Source of the DNA: Bog-532 sp963833835
GTDB lineage: Bacteria > Actinomycetota > Actinomycetes > Streptosporangiales > Streptosporangiaceae
Direction of reading: 5' to 3'
DNA length: 64,000 nucleotides
NCBI GenBank assembly: GCA_963833835.1
Contig: CAWHZI010000007.1
Location: forward strand, 1-64,000
The first letter of the stretch is position 1; each line of letters starts with the position of its first letter. Made by a program: the position numbers and the translations under genes. Of this stretch, positions 1-8,589 are shown one piece after another. The notes under the pieces were generated by a model. It was given only the letters and a program-made list of their open reading frames with translations, made no database searches and had not been told where the DNA came from.

Positions 1-821
1 TGGCCGGAGGTTGACCTACGAGGTGGTGTAGCCGCGTGGGCCCCTTCCTGGTCCCAGCCGTCGGTCAGCCGCCGGGCCGCGGTTTGCAGCTGGGGGACTG
101 CTCGCTCGACCACGGCCGGGGTGAGCCGGGTGACCGGCCCGGATATGGAGACGGCCATCGTGTCGCTGACCGGGACGGCCACGCACCGGACGCCAGCCTC
201 CTGTTCCTCGTCGTCGGTGGCATAGCCGTCGCGCCGGATGTCGGCCAGCTCGGCCAGCAGGCGGGCCTGGGTGCTGACCGTCTTGGCCGTGTGCCGGGGC
301 ATCCCGGACCGCGCGACGATCACGCTGACCGCTCGGTCGTCGAGCTGGGCCAGCAGGGCCTTCCCGACCCCGGTGCAGTGGAGCTCGACCCGGCGGCCGA
401 CCTCGATGAACATCCGCATCGCGTGCCGTGACGGCACCTGGGCCACGTATTCGGCCCGGTTGCCGGACAGCACGGCCAGGTTGGCGGTCTCGCCGAGTTC
501 CTCGACCAGGTCAGCCAGCACGTCGTGGGCGGAAGCGCCGACCTGCGCGTTGGCGGCCAACCCGAGCGAGACCAGCCGGAACCCGAGTGCGTAGCGGCGG
601 TCGCGCAGCTGGCGCGCGTAGCCGCACTCGACCATGGTGCGCAGCAGCCGGTGCGTGGTGGGGGCCGGGATCCCGCTGGCTACCGCCAGTTCGCTGACCG
701 TGCTGGGACCTCCGGCGGCGACCAGGTCGATCAGGTCCAGGGCGCGCGCCACGGACTGGGTGCCACCTGATGAGACTGATCGGGCGCTGTCATGGGTGGC
801 ACTGTCGCGATCCGCGTTCAC
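1..821 (-). CDS. IclR-family transcriptional regulator (3' end outside window)
   Basis: The minus strand is open from a GTG at 821 to the window edge with no stop, so the C-terminal end is missing. The N-terminal third has an IclR-type winged helix (QSVARALDLIDLVAAGG, then ELAVASGIPAPTTHRLLRTM), followed by an effector-binding domain with GETANLAVLSGN and a VGKALLAQL segment typical of IclR proteins. It diverges from malate synthase G at 936, and IclR regulators commonly control glyoxylate-cycle genes, so malate synthase is the likely target (inference). GTG is chosen because the ATG two bases upstream is followed at once by TGA; a GAGGTGG ribosome site lies just before it. Confidence 0.85.
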   Translation of the reverse strand, partial: MNADRDSATHDSARSVSSGGTQSVARALDLIDLVAAGGPSTVSELAVASGIPAPTTHRLLRTMVECGYARQLRDRRYALGFRLVSLGLAANAQVGASAHDVLADLVEELGETANLAVLSGNRAEYVAQVPSRHAMRMFIEVGRRVELHCTGVGKALLAQLDDRAVSVIVARSGMPRHTAKTVSTQARLLAELADIRRDGYATDDEEQEAGVRCVAVPVSDTMAVSISGPVTRLTPAVVERAVPQLQTAARRLTDGWDQEGAHAATPPRRSTSG

Positions 822-889
822 ATCGGCCACCTCTCTGCTCCGGGGCAGCCGGTGCAGCTTGACGATAGAGCCCGAGCTGACTTACGTTC

Positions 890-906
890 ATTTCAATCAT
901 AGAAAT
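890..906. promoter_or_regulatory. Candidate operator: ATTTC-N7-GAAAT inverted repeat
   Basis: The divergent gap between the IclR gene and malate synthase holds ATTTC (890-894) and GAAAT (902-906) as an inverted repeat, with a further ATTTC at 911-915. The gap is AT-rich against GC-rich surroundings. An IclR site here would fit the context, but nothing in the sequence proves binding. Confidence 0.35.
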
Positions 907-935
907 ACTTATTTCGTATCGTAGAACGGGAAGCC

Positions 936-3122
936 ATGACTGACAACGTGTGTGTGGCCGGTTTGCAGGTGGCACCCGCTCTCTATGAGTTCGTGACGAG
1001 CGAGGCGCTGCCCGGAACGGGGGTCGACCCGGACAAGTTCTGGGCCGGGCTGGCCGAGCTGCTGGCCGAGCTGACCAGCCGTAACCGGCAGCTGCTCGCC
1101 GTCCGCGACGAGATGCAGACCCAGCTGGACGCCTACCACCGCGACCACCCCGGCCCGCCGGACCCTCAGCACTACGAGGACTTCCTGCGCTCGATCGGCT
1201 ATCTGCAGCCGGAGCCGGACGACTTCAAGATCACCACGAGCAACGTCGACCCGGAGATCACCCGGCAGTTCGGGCCGCAGCTGATCGTCCCGCTGCTCAA
1301 CGCACGATTCGCCGCCAACGCGGCCAACGCCCGCTGGGGATCGCTCTACGACGCTGTCTACGGCACCGACGTGATTCCCGATGAGGGCGAGCTCGCCCGG
1401 GGCGCCAAGTACAATCCGCGCCGCGGTGAGCGGGTGATCGCGTTCGGCCGGCGGCTACTGGACGAGTTCTTCCCGCTGACCGGCGCCTCGCACACCGACG
1501 TCGACACCTACCAGGTCGCCGGCGGCGCCCTCATCGCGGGTGTGGCCGGCTCCGCGACGGAGCTGGCCGAGCCCGGCCAGCTCGCCGGCTACCGCGGCGA
1601 GCTGGACCGGCCCAGCGCGCTGCTGCTGCGCCACCACGGCCTGCACGTCGAGATCGACGTCGACCGGGACGATCCGATCGGCGCCTCCGACCGGGCCGGC
1701 GTGCGCGACCTGCTGCTCGAATCCGCGATAACCGCGATCATGGACCTGGAGGACTCGGTCGCCGCGGTCGACGCCGAGGACAAGACGCTCGGCTACCGCA
1801 ACTGGCTGCAGCTCATGCGGGGCCGGCTGTGCGCCGACGTGACCAAGGACGGCCGCCGGTTCCTCCGCGCCATGAACCGGGACCGCAGCTACACCGCGCC
1901 GGACGGCACTGGGTTCGTGCTACCCGGGCGGGCCCTGCTGTTCGTCCGCAACGTCGGGCACCTGATGACCACTGACGCGGTGCTCGGCCCGGACGGGGAC
2001 GAGGTGCCCGAAGGCATCCTGGACGCGGTGTTCACCACGCTCGGCGCCGTGCACGACTTGCGGGCCGGGAACGGCGCGGATGGGCTGCGCAACTCGCGCG
2101 CCGGCTCGGTCTATATCGTGAAGCCCAAGCTGCACGGTCCGGACGAGGTCGCCTTCACCGTCGACCTGTTCGACCGGGTGGAGCGGCTGCTCGGCTTGCC
2201 GGCCGGCACGGTCAAGATCGGGATCATGGACGAGGAGCGGCGCACCACGGTCAACCTCAAGGCCTGCGTGCACGCGGCCCGCGACCGCGTGGTGTTCATC
2301 AACACCGGTTTTCTGGACCGCACCGGCGATGAGATCCACAGCTCGATGCTGGCCGGTCCGTTCGTCCGCAAGGCCGAACTGCGCACCCGGACCTACCTCA
2401 CCGCCTACGAGGACAGCAACGTCGACGTCGGGCTGGCCACCGGCTTCGCGGGCCGGGCCCAGATCGGCAAGGGTATGTGGACCATGCCTGACCTCATGGC
2501 GGCCATGGTCGAGGAGAAGGTTGGTCACCCGCGGGCGGGGGGCGGCACGGCCTGGGTGCCCTCGCCCACCGCGGCGACGCTGCACGCGCTGCACTACCAC
2601 CAGGTCGACGTCGCGGCCGTGCAGCGTGAGCTCACCGGCCGCCCGCCGCGGCCGCTGCGGAACCTGCTCACCATTCCGCTGGCTGAGAACCCGGCCGCCC
2701 TGACCGAAGACGAGCGCCGCGCCGAGACAGACAACAACCTGCAATCCATCCTTGGCTACGTGGTGCGCTGGATCGACCAGGGCATCGGCTGCTCGAAGGT
2801 CCCGGACCTATCCGACACCGCGCTCATGGAGGACCGGGCCACCCTCCGGATCTCCAGCCAGTTGCTGGCCAACTGGCTGGAGCACGGGCTGATCACCGAG
2901 GCGGACGTGGACCGCGGTCTGCGCCGGGTAGCCCCGATCGTTGACCGGCAGAACGCCGACGACCCGGCTTACCAGCCGCTGATCGGACCGGAAGGTCCTG
3001 GCCTGGCCTACCGGACCGCGCGCGATCTCGTCCTGCTCGGGGCGGAGCAGCCCAGCGGCTACACCGAACCGCTGCTGCATCGCGCCCGCCGGCGGAGCAA
3101 GCGGACGGCCGCTGGCCGATGA
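936..3122 (+). CDS. glcB: Malate synthase G
   Basis: Condenses glyoxylate with acetyl-CoA to malate in the cytoplasmic glyoxylate bypass. The 728 residues match the usual length of the G isoform (about 720-730). Visible hallmarks are the acidic metal/acetyl-CoA region AIMDLEDSVAAVDAEDK near residues 265-280, the VYIVKPKLHGPDEVAF segment, and GIMDEERRTTVNLK, a core active-site motif. The ATG at 936 follows an ACGGGAAG ribosome site. It diverges from an IclR regulator that probably controls it. The frame is intact. Confidence 0.95.
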   Translation: MTDNVCVAGLQVAPALYEFVTSEALPGTGVDPDKFWAGLAELLAELTSRNRQLLAVRDEMQTQLDAYHRDHPGPPDPQHYEDFLRSIGYLQPEPDDFKITTSNVDPEITRQFGPQLIVPLLNARFAANAANARWGSLYDAVYGTDVIPDEGELARGAKYNPRRGERVIAFGRRLLDEFFPLTGASHTDVDTYQVAGGALIAGVAGSATELAEPGQLAGYRGELDRPSALLLRHHGLHVEIDVDRDDPIGASDRAGVRDLLLESAITAIMDLEDSVAAVDAEDKTLGYRNWLQLMRGRLCADVTKDGRRFLRAMNRDRSYTAPDGTGFVLPGRALLFVRNVGHLMTTDAVLGPDGDEVPEGILDAVFTTLGAVHDLRAGNGADGLRNSRAGSVYIVKPKLHGPDEVAFTVDLFDRVERLLGLPAGTVKIGIMDEERRTTVNLKACVHAARDRVVFINTGFLDRTGDEIHSSMLAGPFVRKAELRTRTYLTAYEDSNVDVGLATGFAGRAQIGKGMWTMPDLMAAMVEEKVGHPRAGGGTAWVPSPTAATLHALHYHQVDVAAVQRELTGRPPRPLRNLLTIPLAENPAALTEDERRAETDNNLQSILGYVVRWIDQGIGCSKVPDLSDTALMEDRATLRISSQLLANWLEHGLITEADVDRGLRRVAPIVDRQNADDPAYQPLIGPEGPGLAYRTARDLVLLGAEQPSGYTEPLLHRARRRSKRTAAGR

Positions 3123-3159
3123 AATATCGCCTGGCCAGGATGGGCGGTCGTTCGCACTG

Positions 3160-3746
3160 TTGGTCGTCGATCCCGTGCTACAGGCTGCGATCGATGCGTT
3201 TATCGAAACTGGCTATCACGGATCCACCATGCGGACGATCGCCGAACGCGCCGGCATAAGCGTGCCCGGCGTGTATCACCACTATCGGAGCAAGCAGGAA
3301 TTACTGGTCCGGATCCTCGACCTGGCGATGGACGAGCTGGACTGGCGGCTCGCCGCCGCGCGCGACTCGCAACACGGCCCGCTGGAGCGACTAGCTGCGC
3401 TGATCGAGGCTCTGGCGTTGTTCTACACGCAACGCTCCGACCTGGCGTTCATCGGGGTCAGCGAGATGCGGAGCGTCGAGGCTCCCAACCAGCGTCGCAT
3501 TGCCGCCCGGCGGACCGCCGTCCAGCATCTTCTGGACGTCGAAATTCAGCGGCGTGCGAGACCTACCTGGCCCAGACTCAGATGCCCGCCGAGACGGGAC
3601 GGGCCATCGCCACGATGTGCACGTCATTGCCGCCGTGGTTCCGGCCCGACGGCGGCACGAGTCCGCGCGCCATCTCGCATGCGTATGCGGAACTGGCCCT
3701 GCGCATGATCGGTGCGAGCTGCCGAGGTGGGGTTGCCCCGCTTTGA
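3160..3746 (+). pseudogene. TetR-family regulator with a frameshift
   Basis: The first part reads as a TetR DNA-binding domain (AAIDAFIETGYHGSTMRT, then ERAGISVPGVYHHYRSK) and an alpha-helical ligand domain up to about position 3555. The frame then becomes arginine-rich nonsense, while another forward frame resumes sensible TetR-like sequence (CETYLAQTQMPAETGRAIA to CRGGVAPL) and stops at 3746. The two halves differ by one base, consistent with a single-base deletion near 3550-3562. The start is uncertain (TTG 3160 or GTG 3175). It follows malate synthase by about 37 bp. It may be a pseudogene or an assembly error. Confidence 0.7.
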
Positions 3747-3765
3747 CGGACAGGGCTGATGGCTT

Positions 3766-4062
3766 GTCAGGCTACTTGCTGCAGGTCGTCCTTTCCGGTT
3801 GAGGTCTCGAATTCGGCGGGGCTGCGGTAGCCGAGGGTGAAGTGCAGGCGGGTGCTGTTGTACCAGCCGATGTATTCGACGGTGGCGCGGCGGGCGGCGG
3901 CCGGGTGGGCCAGGGCTGGGTGTCGATCAGTTCGCCCTTCAGGGAGGCGAAGAAGCTCTCGGCCAGGGTGTTATCCCAGCATTTGACCGGTCCAGCCCAG
4001 GGACAGGACCACCTGGCAGTCATCAGCCAAAGCGGCGAAGGCGGCGGAGGTGTACTGCTTGG
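3766..4062 (-). pseudogene. IS3-family transposase, C-terminal fragment, frameshifted
   Basis: The minus strand encodes the end of an IS3-type OrfB integrase: CWDNTLAESFFASLKGELI carries the last catalytic glutamate of the DDE triad. After TQPWP the frame shifts, and EYIGWYNSTRLHFTLGYR followed by SPAEFE reads in another frame to a TGA at 3766-3768. No N-terminal part or terminal repeats are present. It abuts an IS30-type fragment, so this is a graveyard of insertion sequences. Confidence 0.75.
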
Positions 4063-4064
4063 GT

Positions 4065-4286
4065 TCAAGGGGTCGTCGCAACACCGTCCTGTTGGGCTGA
4101 GTATAGGAACTTATCCAGCGCTTCGGCCGGGGTCTTCCAGCCGAGGGTCTTGCGGGGGCGGCCGTTCAGAGCGGCGGCGACGGCGGCCAGGTCGCCGGGG
4201 CGGTGGCGGCTCAGGTCGGTGCCCTTGGGGAAGTACTGGCGCAGCAGGCCGTTGGTGTTCTCGTTCGTGCCACGCTGCCAGGGGCC
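4065..4286 (-). pseudogene. IS30-family transposase, C-terminal fragment
   Basis: About 73 residues match the conserved end of IS30 transposases: PWQRGTNENTNGLLRQYFPK, then GTDLS, and LNGRPRKTLGWKTPAEAL. The upstream sequence in the same frame is unrelated, so the N-terminal DNA-binding and first catalytic parts are gone. It is directly joined to the IS3 fragment on the same strand. Confidence 0.8.
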
Positions 4287-4714
4287 GCCTGCAGGCTCGG
4301 AGCCTGTCCCGATCCGGTCCCGCCCGGCCGTCCGGGCCGCAGCCGCAGGGGCCCGACTACCACCAGTACCAGCTGGACGTACCGCACCGAAGCCTCGCGG
4401 ACCACGACGCTCGGCGCGGCCTCTCGAACCTCCTGCAGGCTGTCCTTGACGCGGTCGACCCGGACACCGGTACATGGGCTCGGCCATCGTGGTTGCCCCT
4501 GAGGTAAAACGTCCCTGCGCGGTGTCGCCCGCCAAGCGCATGAACCTTGTGCGGGTCGTTCGTCCAGTAGATGAGGAAGCCGAACGGCGCCGCGCCGACA
4601 ATGAGGTCGTTCATCTCGCTCCACGGCGCGCCCCATGCGATGAGCGCGCCGACCTCGTCGCTGGGTTCCGGCGGGAGACCTGCTCTTCTGTCCCCGGAAG
4701 TCCGACCCGGCCGA
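4287..4714. other. Region without a recognisable gene
   Basis: This stretch lies between the transposase fragments and the DUF574 methyltransferase. A minus-strand frame from 4614 starts plausibly (MNDLIVGAAPFGFLIYW) but turns low-complexity and runs into the IS30 remnant region. I recognise no family. It may be the truncated start of a gene broken by the insertion events. Confidence 0.4.
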
Positions 4715-5686
4715 TCACTGAGAGGGCCACCTTGGCCCGCGTTTGCGGGCGACGACGGCCCAGATGTGCCCTTGGGGCGGCTGGCCGGTCAGCAGGACAG
4801 GGGCGCGCCAGGCACGAGCCTCGGTGATGCCGGGCTTGATGAGCTCGAGCCTGGCCAGGAAGTTCGCGATGTCTTGCCCGGCATGGTGGTGCAGGCGCCC
4901 GGCCTGATATTCAGCGGTGAACTGTCGGCCGGTTCGGCCGTCCAGATACCCCACCGAAACGATCAGGTAGCTTCCCGGCGCGATCCCGTCGATCAGACGG
5001 GCGCATATGGCCCGCGCCGTATCGGTGTCGAAGAAGTGCAAGGCCATGGTCAGCACGACTGCGATCGGCTGCCTAAAGTCGAGTGCCTGCCGGATACGCC
5101 AGTCGTACAAGATCTCGTCCGGGTGGGCCAGGTCGCCGGCCATCGCTACGACGCCCGGGGCTCTGGCGAGGAGATTCTGGGCGTGTGACATGACCAGTTC
5201 GTCGTTGTCGGCGTAGACCACCACACTGCCCGGCTGAACCTGCTGGGCGACTTCGTGGGTCGCCGGAGGGGTGGGCAAACCGCAGCCGATGTCGAGGAAC
5301 TGGCGGACGCCCGCGATGGCTACCAGGGTGACGGCGCGGCGCTGGAACTCCCGGCTCTCTCGGGCCAGCTTGCCCGCCTGAGGGAACACCGACAACAGCT
5401 TGGCGGCCTGGTCACGATCAACTGCGAAGTTGTCTTTCCCGCCCAGCAGCGCGTCCCAGACTCGCGGGATGCTCGGCTCGGTGGTGGTGAACTTTCGGAC
5501 CGGGGTGGACAGTTTGGCGCGCAGCCGGTCGGTGCTGTCGGCCTGGGCGAAGCGGGGCTGGACATGGGAGCCCGTGGCTTCGGCCAGGTAAAACCTTTTG
5601 TCCCCGATAGCCCGCGTGGTGATGGCGTAGCGTGGAAATTCGAGCTGCAGTGTCTCCAGCTCGGTCCGCATCGGCAACCTGGACAT
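4715..5686 (-). CDS. SAM-dependent methyltransferase, DUF574 (Methyltransf_19) family
   Basis: From about residue 75 the protein shows the actinobacterial DUF574 pattern: PSIPRVWDALLGGKDNFAVD, then FLDIGCGLPT (SAM-binding glycine loop), VVYADNDELV and VVLTMALHFF. Proteins of this family are SAM-dependent methyltransferases of unknown substrate. The first 65 residues form an extra N-terminal piece (LQLEFPRYAITTRAIGDKRF), perhaps a fused small domain. The ATG at 5686 lies 5 bp after the stop of the upstream methyltransferase, so the two are probably translated together. Confidence 0.8.
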   Translation of the reverse strand: MSRLPMRTELETLQLEFPRYAITTRAIGDKRFYLAEATGSHVQPRFAQADSTDRLRAKLSTPVRKFTTTEPSIPRVWDALLGGKDNFAVDRDQAAKLLSVFPQAGKLARESREFQRRAVTLVAIAGVRQFLDIGCGLPTPPATHEVAQQVQPGSVVVYADNDELVMSHAQNLLARAPGVVAMAGDLAHPDEILYDWRIRQALDFRQPIAVVLTMALHFFDTDTARAICARLIDGIAPGSYLIVSVGYLDGRTGRQFTAEYQAGRLHHHAGQDIANFLARLELIKPGITEARAWRAPVLLTGQPPQGHIWAVVARKRGPRWPSQ

Positions 5687-5691
5687 GCCAG

Positions 5692-6624
5692 TCACGTCGC
5701 CTTCCGGCCGGTCGTAAACGCGAACGTTAGTGTCCGGGTGACCGAGCCGTCCGTCGCCCGCAGCGGCTCCAGCGCCGCGAACGTATCCCTCCGGGCTTGC
5801 TCGATACGTTCGGCCGGGATGTGCCGCCAGGACAGGGCCCACGGTCCGTGCGCCTGGTAGATCGCCCTCCACTGCTCAGGCCCAGCGTAGGTAAGCGCGA
5901 TCTCCCTGGTGACGGTGGTGACCTGGAGATACCCAGCCTCCGTGAGCATGCGCTCGAACGCCCCGCAGTTACCGAATGGAGGGCGCCGCATGAACGCTCC
6001 GAACGCGGGCACCCCATCCGGCACGTGGGCGTCGATCGCCGCGATGACTGGTGTCCACCGTGGGTCCTGACCCGGTGTCCAGGCGACGCCGAGAATGCCG
6101 CCGCGCATGAGCAGGCGAAGCCAGCGCCGTACAGCCCGCGCAGGCCGGGGGAGGAGCTGGATGACGTTCCCGGCCAAGATCACGTCAAAGCTCTCTGGTG
6201 CCCAGCCTGGGTAAGTGCCGGGATCTTCGGCGTCCCCCTCCCGGGACGTCACGTTGGCCAGGCCCACGCTGCAGGCCCGTTCCCGGGCGCAGGCCAGCGT
6301 CGGGACGGCCAGGTCGATCCCGGTCACGTGTCCCTTCGGCCCAGCCGCCAGTGCTGCCGGGATGGTGACCGCACCCCCGCCGCAGCCTGCATCCAGCACC
6401 CACGCCCCGGCCGGTACCTGGGCCGACTCCACCAGCCACTGCCCGACGGGCCGGAAGAACTCGGTGCCGCCCACGTCGTATGCCTCAGCCGCCGCGGCGA
6501 ATCCGGCGGCGATGTGATCCTTCATCTCCTTGGGCCCAGCCAGCGGTACCCCGGTCATCGGATTACCCGCTTGACCAGCGCCATGCTGTTCGTCTTCTGA
6601 CTGAGCAGCCGGTAGGGCAGGCAT
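5692..6624 (-). CDS. Class I SAM-dependent methyltransferase
   Basis: A Rossmann-type methyltransferase of 310 residues. Motif I is WVLDAGCGGGAVTIPAAL near residues 75-92, followed by GHVTGIDLAV and the FDVILAGNVIQLLPRP strand-turn. The C-terminal part (MLTEAGYLQVTTVTREIALT) resembles UbiE/COQ5-like enzymes. The substrate is not evident. The ATG at 6624 follows a GAGGTGGC ribosome site. It is the first gene of a two-gene operon with the DUF574 methyltransferase. Confidence 0.8.
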   Translation of the reverse strand: MPALPAAQSEDEQHGAGQAGNPMTGVPLAGPKEMKDHIAAGFAAAAEAYDVGGTEFFRPVGQWLVESAQVPAGAWVLDAGCGGGAVTIPAALAAGPKGHVTGIDLAVPTLACARERACSVGLANVTSREGDAEDPGTYPGWAPESFDVILAGNVIQLLPRPARAVRRWLRLLMRGGILGVAWTPGQDPRWTPVIAAIDAHVPDGVPAFGAFMRRPPFGNCGAFERMLTEAGYLQVTTVTREIALTYAGPEQWRAIYQAHGPWALSWRHIPAERIEQARRDTFAALEPLRATDGSVTRTLTFAFTTGRKAT

Positions 6625-6874
6625 GCTGATGCCACCTCTCTAGGGGCTATGGGGAGGCAACGAGGGCCCAGTGAACTTGGCGATGTGCCGGGTCTCTGCG
6701 CTGCTCACTGACGGCTTCCGTTGATGAAAAGCGTTCCGTGGATACCGGAACTTCTTCACCCCACCGGGGGGACTTCTCGGGACGTCCTTGCATTGAATAT
6801 GCTGTCCGCACCTAGGGTCTTCTAGGGACGTCTCCTGTTACCGTCGTCGGTGTACTCGCTTCGGGAGCAGACAA

Positions 6875-7606
6875 TTGAACGAACCCTTAAGGCGCGCTCT
6901 GCTGCGGGCGCGGTTGCGTGAGGTCGATGTCGCGGCCCACCTCGGCGTCGATCCCAAGACCGTGCGCCGTTGGCTGAACGGTCGCGTCCCGTACACGGGC
7001 AACCGCCTGGCGTTGGCCGACTTGCTCGGTGCCGACGAGGCCGATCTGTGGCCCGGGAGAGGCGGCCCACTCAGCGTGGGGTCCCGGCCGGAGGAGATGG
7101 GCGCTATCTATCCGCATCGCTGGGCTGTGCCACGCGAGGTCTGGGCCCGGCTCTTCGAGTCCGCTGAGCACCAGATCGGCGTCCTCGCCTACAGTGCTCT
7201 CTTCCTGGCTGAGGATGCCGGCATCATGGCCATCCTCGCCGACAAGGGCCGCAGCGGCGTAATGGTCAGGATCTCGCTCGGTGACCCTTACAGCGAGCAC
7301 GTCATCCGGCGAGGGGACGAGGAAGGTATTGGCGACGCCATGCCCGCCAAGGTCCGTAACGCACTGGCGTTGTTCGGCCCACTAGCCACAGTCGATAATG
7401 TCGAGATTCGCCTTCATAAAGCGGCGCTGTACAACTCGATCTACTGGGCCGACGACGATCTTCTGGTCAACCAGCATGTGTATGGGACACCGGCGGCCCA
7501 CGCTCCCGTTTTTGCCCTTCGTGCGATCAGCGAGAGCAGTATGGCCACGGTCTACGTCGAAAGCTTCAACCGGATCTGGGAGACGGCAACGACCTTAGCC
7601 AGGTGA
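6875..7606 (+). CDS. XRE-type helix-turn-helix regulator with DUF5919-like domain
   Basis: The N-terminal 60 residues form an XRE helix-turn-helix (EVDVAAHLGVDPKTVRRWLN, then GNRLALADLLG). The rest (PREVWARLFESAEHQIGVLA, then GVMVRISLGDPYSEHV) matches the phospholipase D-like DUF5919 domain that often accompanies such helix-turn-helix proteins in actinomycetes. The only start before the domain is a TTG at 6875. The upstream 250 bp are empty and presumably hold its promoter and that of the divergent methyltransferase operon. Confidence 0.8.
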   Translation: MNEPLRRALLRARLREVDVAAHLGVDPKTVRRWLNGRVPYTGNRLALADLLGADEADLWPGRGGPLSVGSRPEEMGAIYPHRWAVPREVWARLFESAEHQIGVLAYSALFLAEDAGIMAILADKGRSGVMVRISLGDPYSEHVIRRGDEEGIGDAMPAKVRNALALFGPLATVDNVEIRLHKAALYNSIYWADDDLLVNQHVYGTPAAHAPVFALRAISESSMATVYVESFNRIWETATTLAR

Positions 7607-7638
7607 CTGGCAGACCTGGGAAGAGCTGGGCCAGCACC

Positions 7639-8481
7639 TTACTCAAGTTCGATTTCCCTGTCGGCCGCGGGTTGGGCAGCGCGGCCCGATCTGGCGGCCT
7701 CAGTGGAGCTGAACATCGCGTCGCGCTCGATGGCGGTGCGGTAGGCGTGTTCGACGGCACGCAGCCGGGCGGCGATCCGCATCTCGCGGGCGGCGATGGC
7801 TTGGCGGTTGCGTCGCCCGTAGGACCCTTCCGGCAGGGTCTGGCCATATCGTTCCACTTCACGAACGTAGGCTTCGCGTTCGCCAGCGTGGGCAGCGATG
7901 GCGAACATGACCGAGTTGGCCGTCGCCGCATCGAGGACAAGGCTGATCGTCTGGCTTTCAGGGTCGCGGTTCGCCACGGCGAAGGTCTGGGGGCCGTCTG
8001 TTTCCGGCCAGGCAGGCTCGGGCTGGACCTGGCCTTGCCTGTTACGGACGTAGAGGTCGGTCAGCATGACATCTGCGCGGTCGAGCTGATCGCAGGCGGC
8101 ACCGAATTTCTCACTGATGGGGCCAACGCTGGCGCCGCGGGCCACGCAGTACTGCATGAGCCGGGCCGCCTGCGGCTGGTCGGCATGGTTGGCGGAGCGG
8201 GCGTGCATACGGAGTTGAACTTTGAGCGCTGAGCTGATAACTCCGGTCTCGGTGAATTGCATCAGGCTCTGGCTGAAGACTGGAGGCTGCGGCCGGGCGG
8301 CTAGCCAGATGGCCAGCCGCCGGGCGGTGACGTGATCGACGCTGGTACCGCGGGCGTCGGCTGCAGCGATGCCGTGGTCGATGAGACGCTCATAAAGCGG
8401 CAGGTCCGGGAGCCGGCCGTCCTCGGGAACCTGGTAGCTCCGCTCGTCCGGACGTGATGCGCCGTTGCTATGTCTGCGCAT
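7639..8481 (-). CDS. Hypothetical protein of a conjugative-element remnant
   Basis: A 280-residue soluble protein, mostly helical, rich in Ala, Arg and Glu in its second half (AIAAREMRIAARLRAVEHAY). I recognise no domain. The ATG at 8481 overlaps the end of the small gene before it by 14 bp, and both follow the VirD4-like coupling ATPase, so it probably belongs to the same integrative-element operon. Accessory proteins of unknown function are common beside actinobacterial coupling ATPases. Confidence 0.6.
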   Translation of the reverse strand: MRRHSNGASRPDERSYQVPEDGRLPDLPLYERLIDHGIAAADARGTSVDHVTARRLAIWLAARPQPPVFSQSLMQFTETGVISSALKVQLRMHARSANHADQPQAARLMQYCVARGASVGPISEKFGAACDQLDRADVMLTDLYVRNRQGQVQPEPAWPETDGPQTFAVANRDPESQTISLVLDAATANSVMFAIAAHAGEREAYVREVERYGQTLPEGSYGRRNRQAIAAREMRIAARLRAVEHAYRTAIERDAMFSSTEAARSGRAAQPAADREIELE

Positions 8482-8587
8482 ATGCCTCGCTGCTGAGTCG
8501 GCCGCGAGCCTGGGCATACCCGTCGCTGATCGTTTCGGTCTCGAGCGGGACGGTCAGAGTGGTGGCGGTGATCGGGTTCGAGGACAT
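8468..8587 (-). CDS. Small hypothetical protein (39 aa)
   Basis: A short frame starts at ATG 8587 with a good CTGGAG ribosome site 6 bp upstream. It sits 2 bp after the coupling ATPase gene and overlaps the next gene. It begins MSSNPITATTLTVPLETE. No family is recognised. Support comes from the ribosome site and the tight operon packing. Confidence 0.5.
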   Translation of the reverse strand: MSSNPITATTLTVPLETETISDGYAQARGRLSSEAYAQT

Positions 8588-8589
8588 GG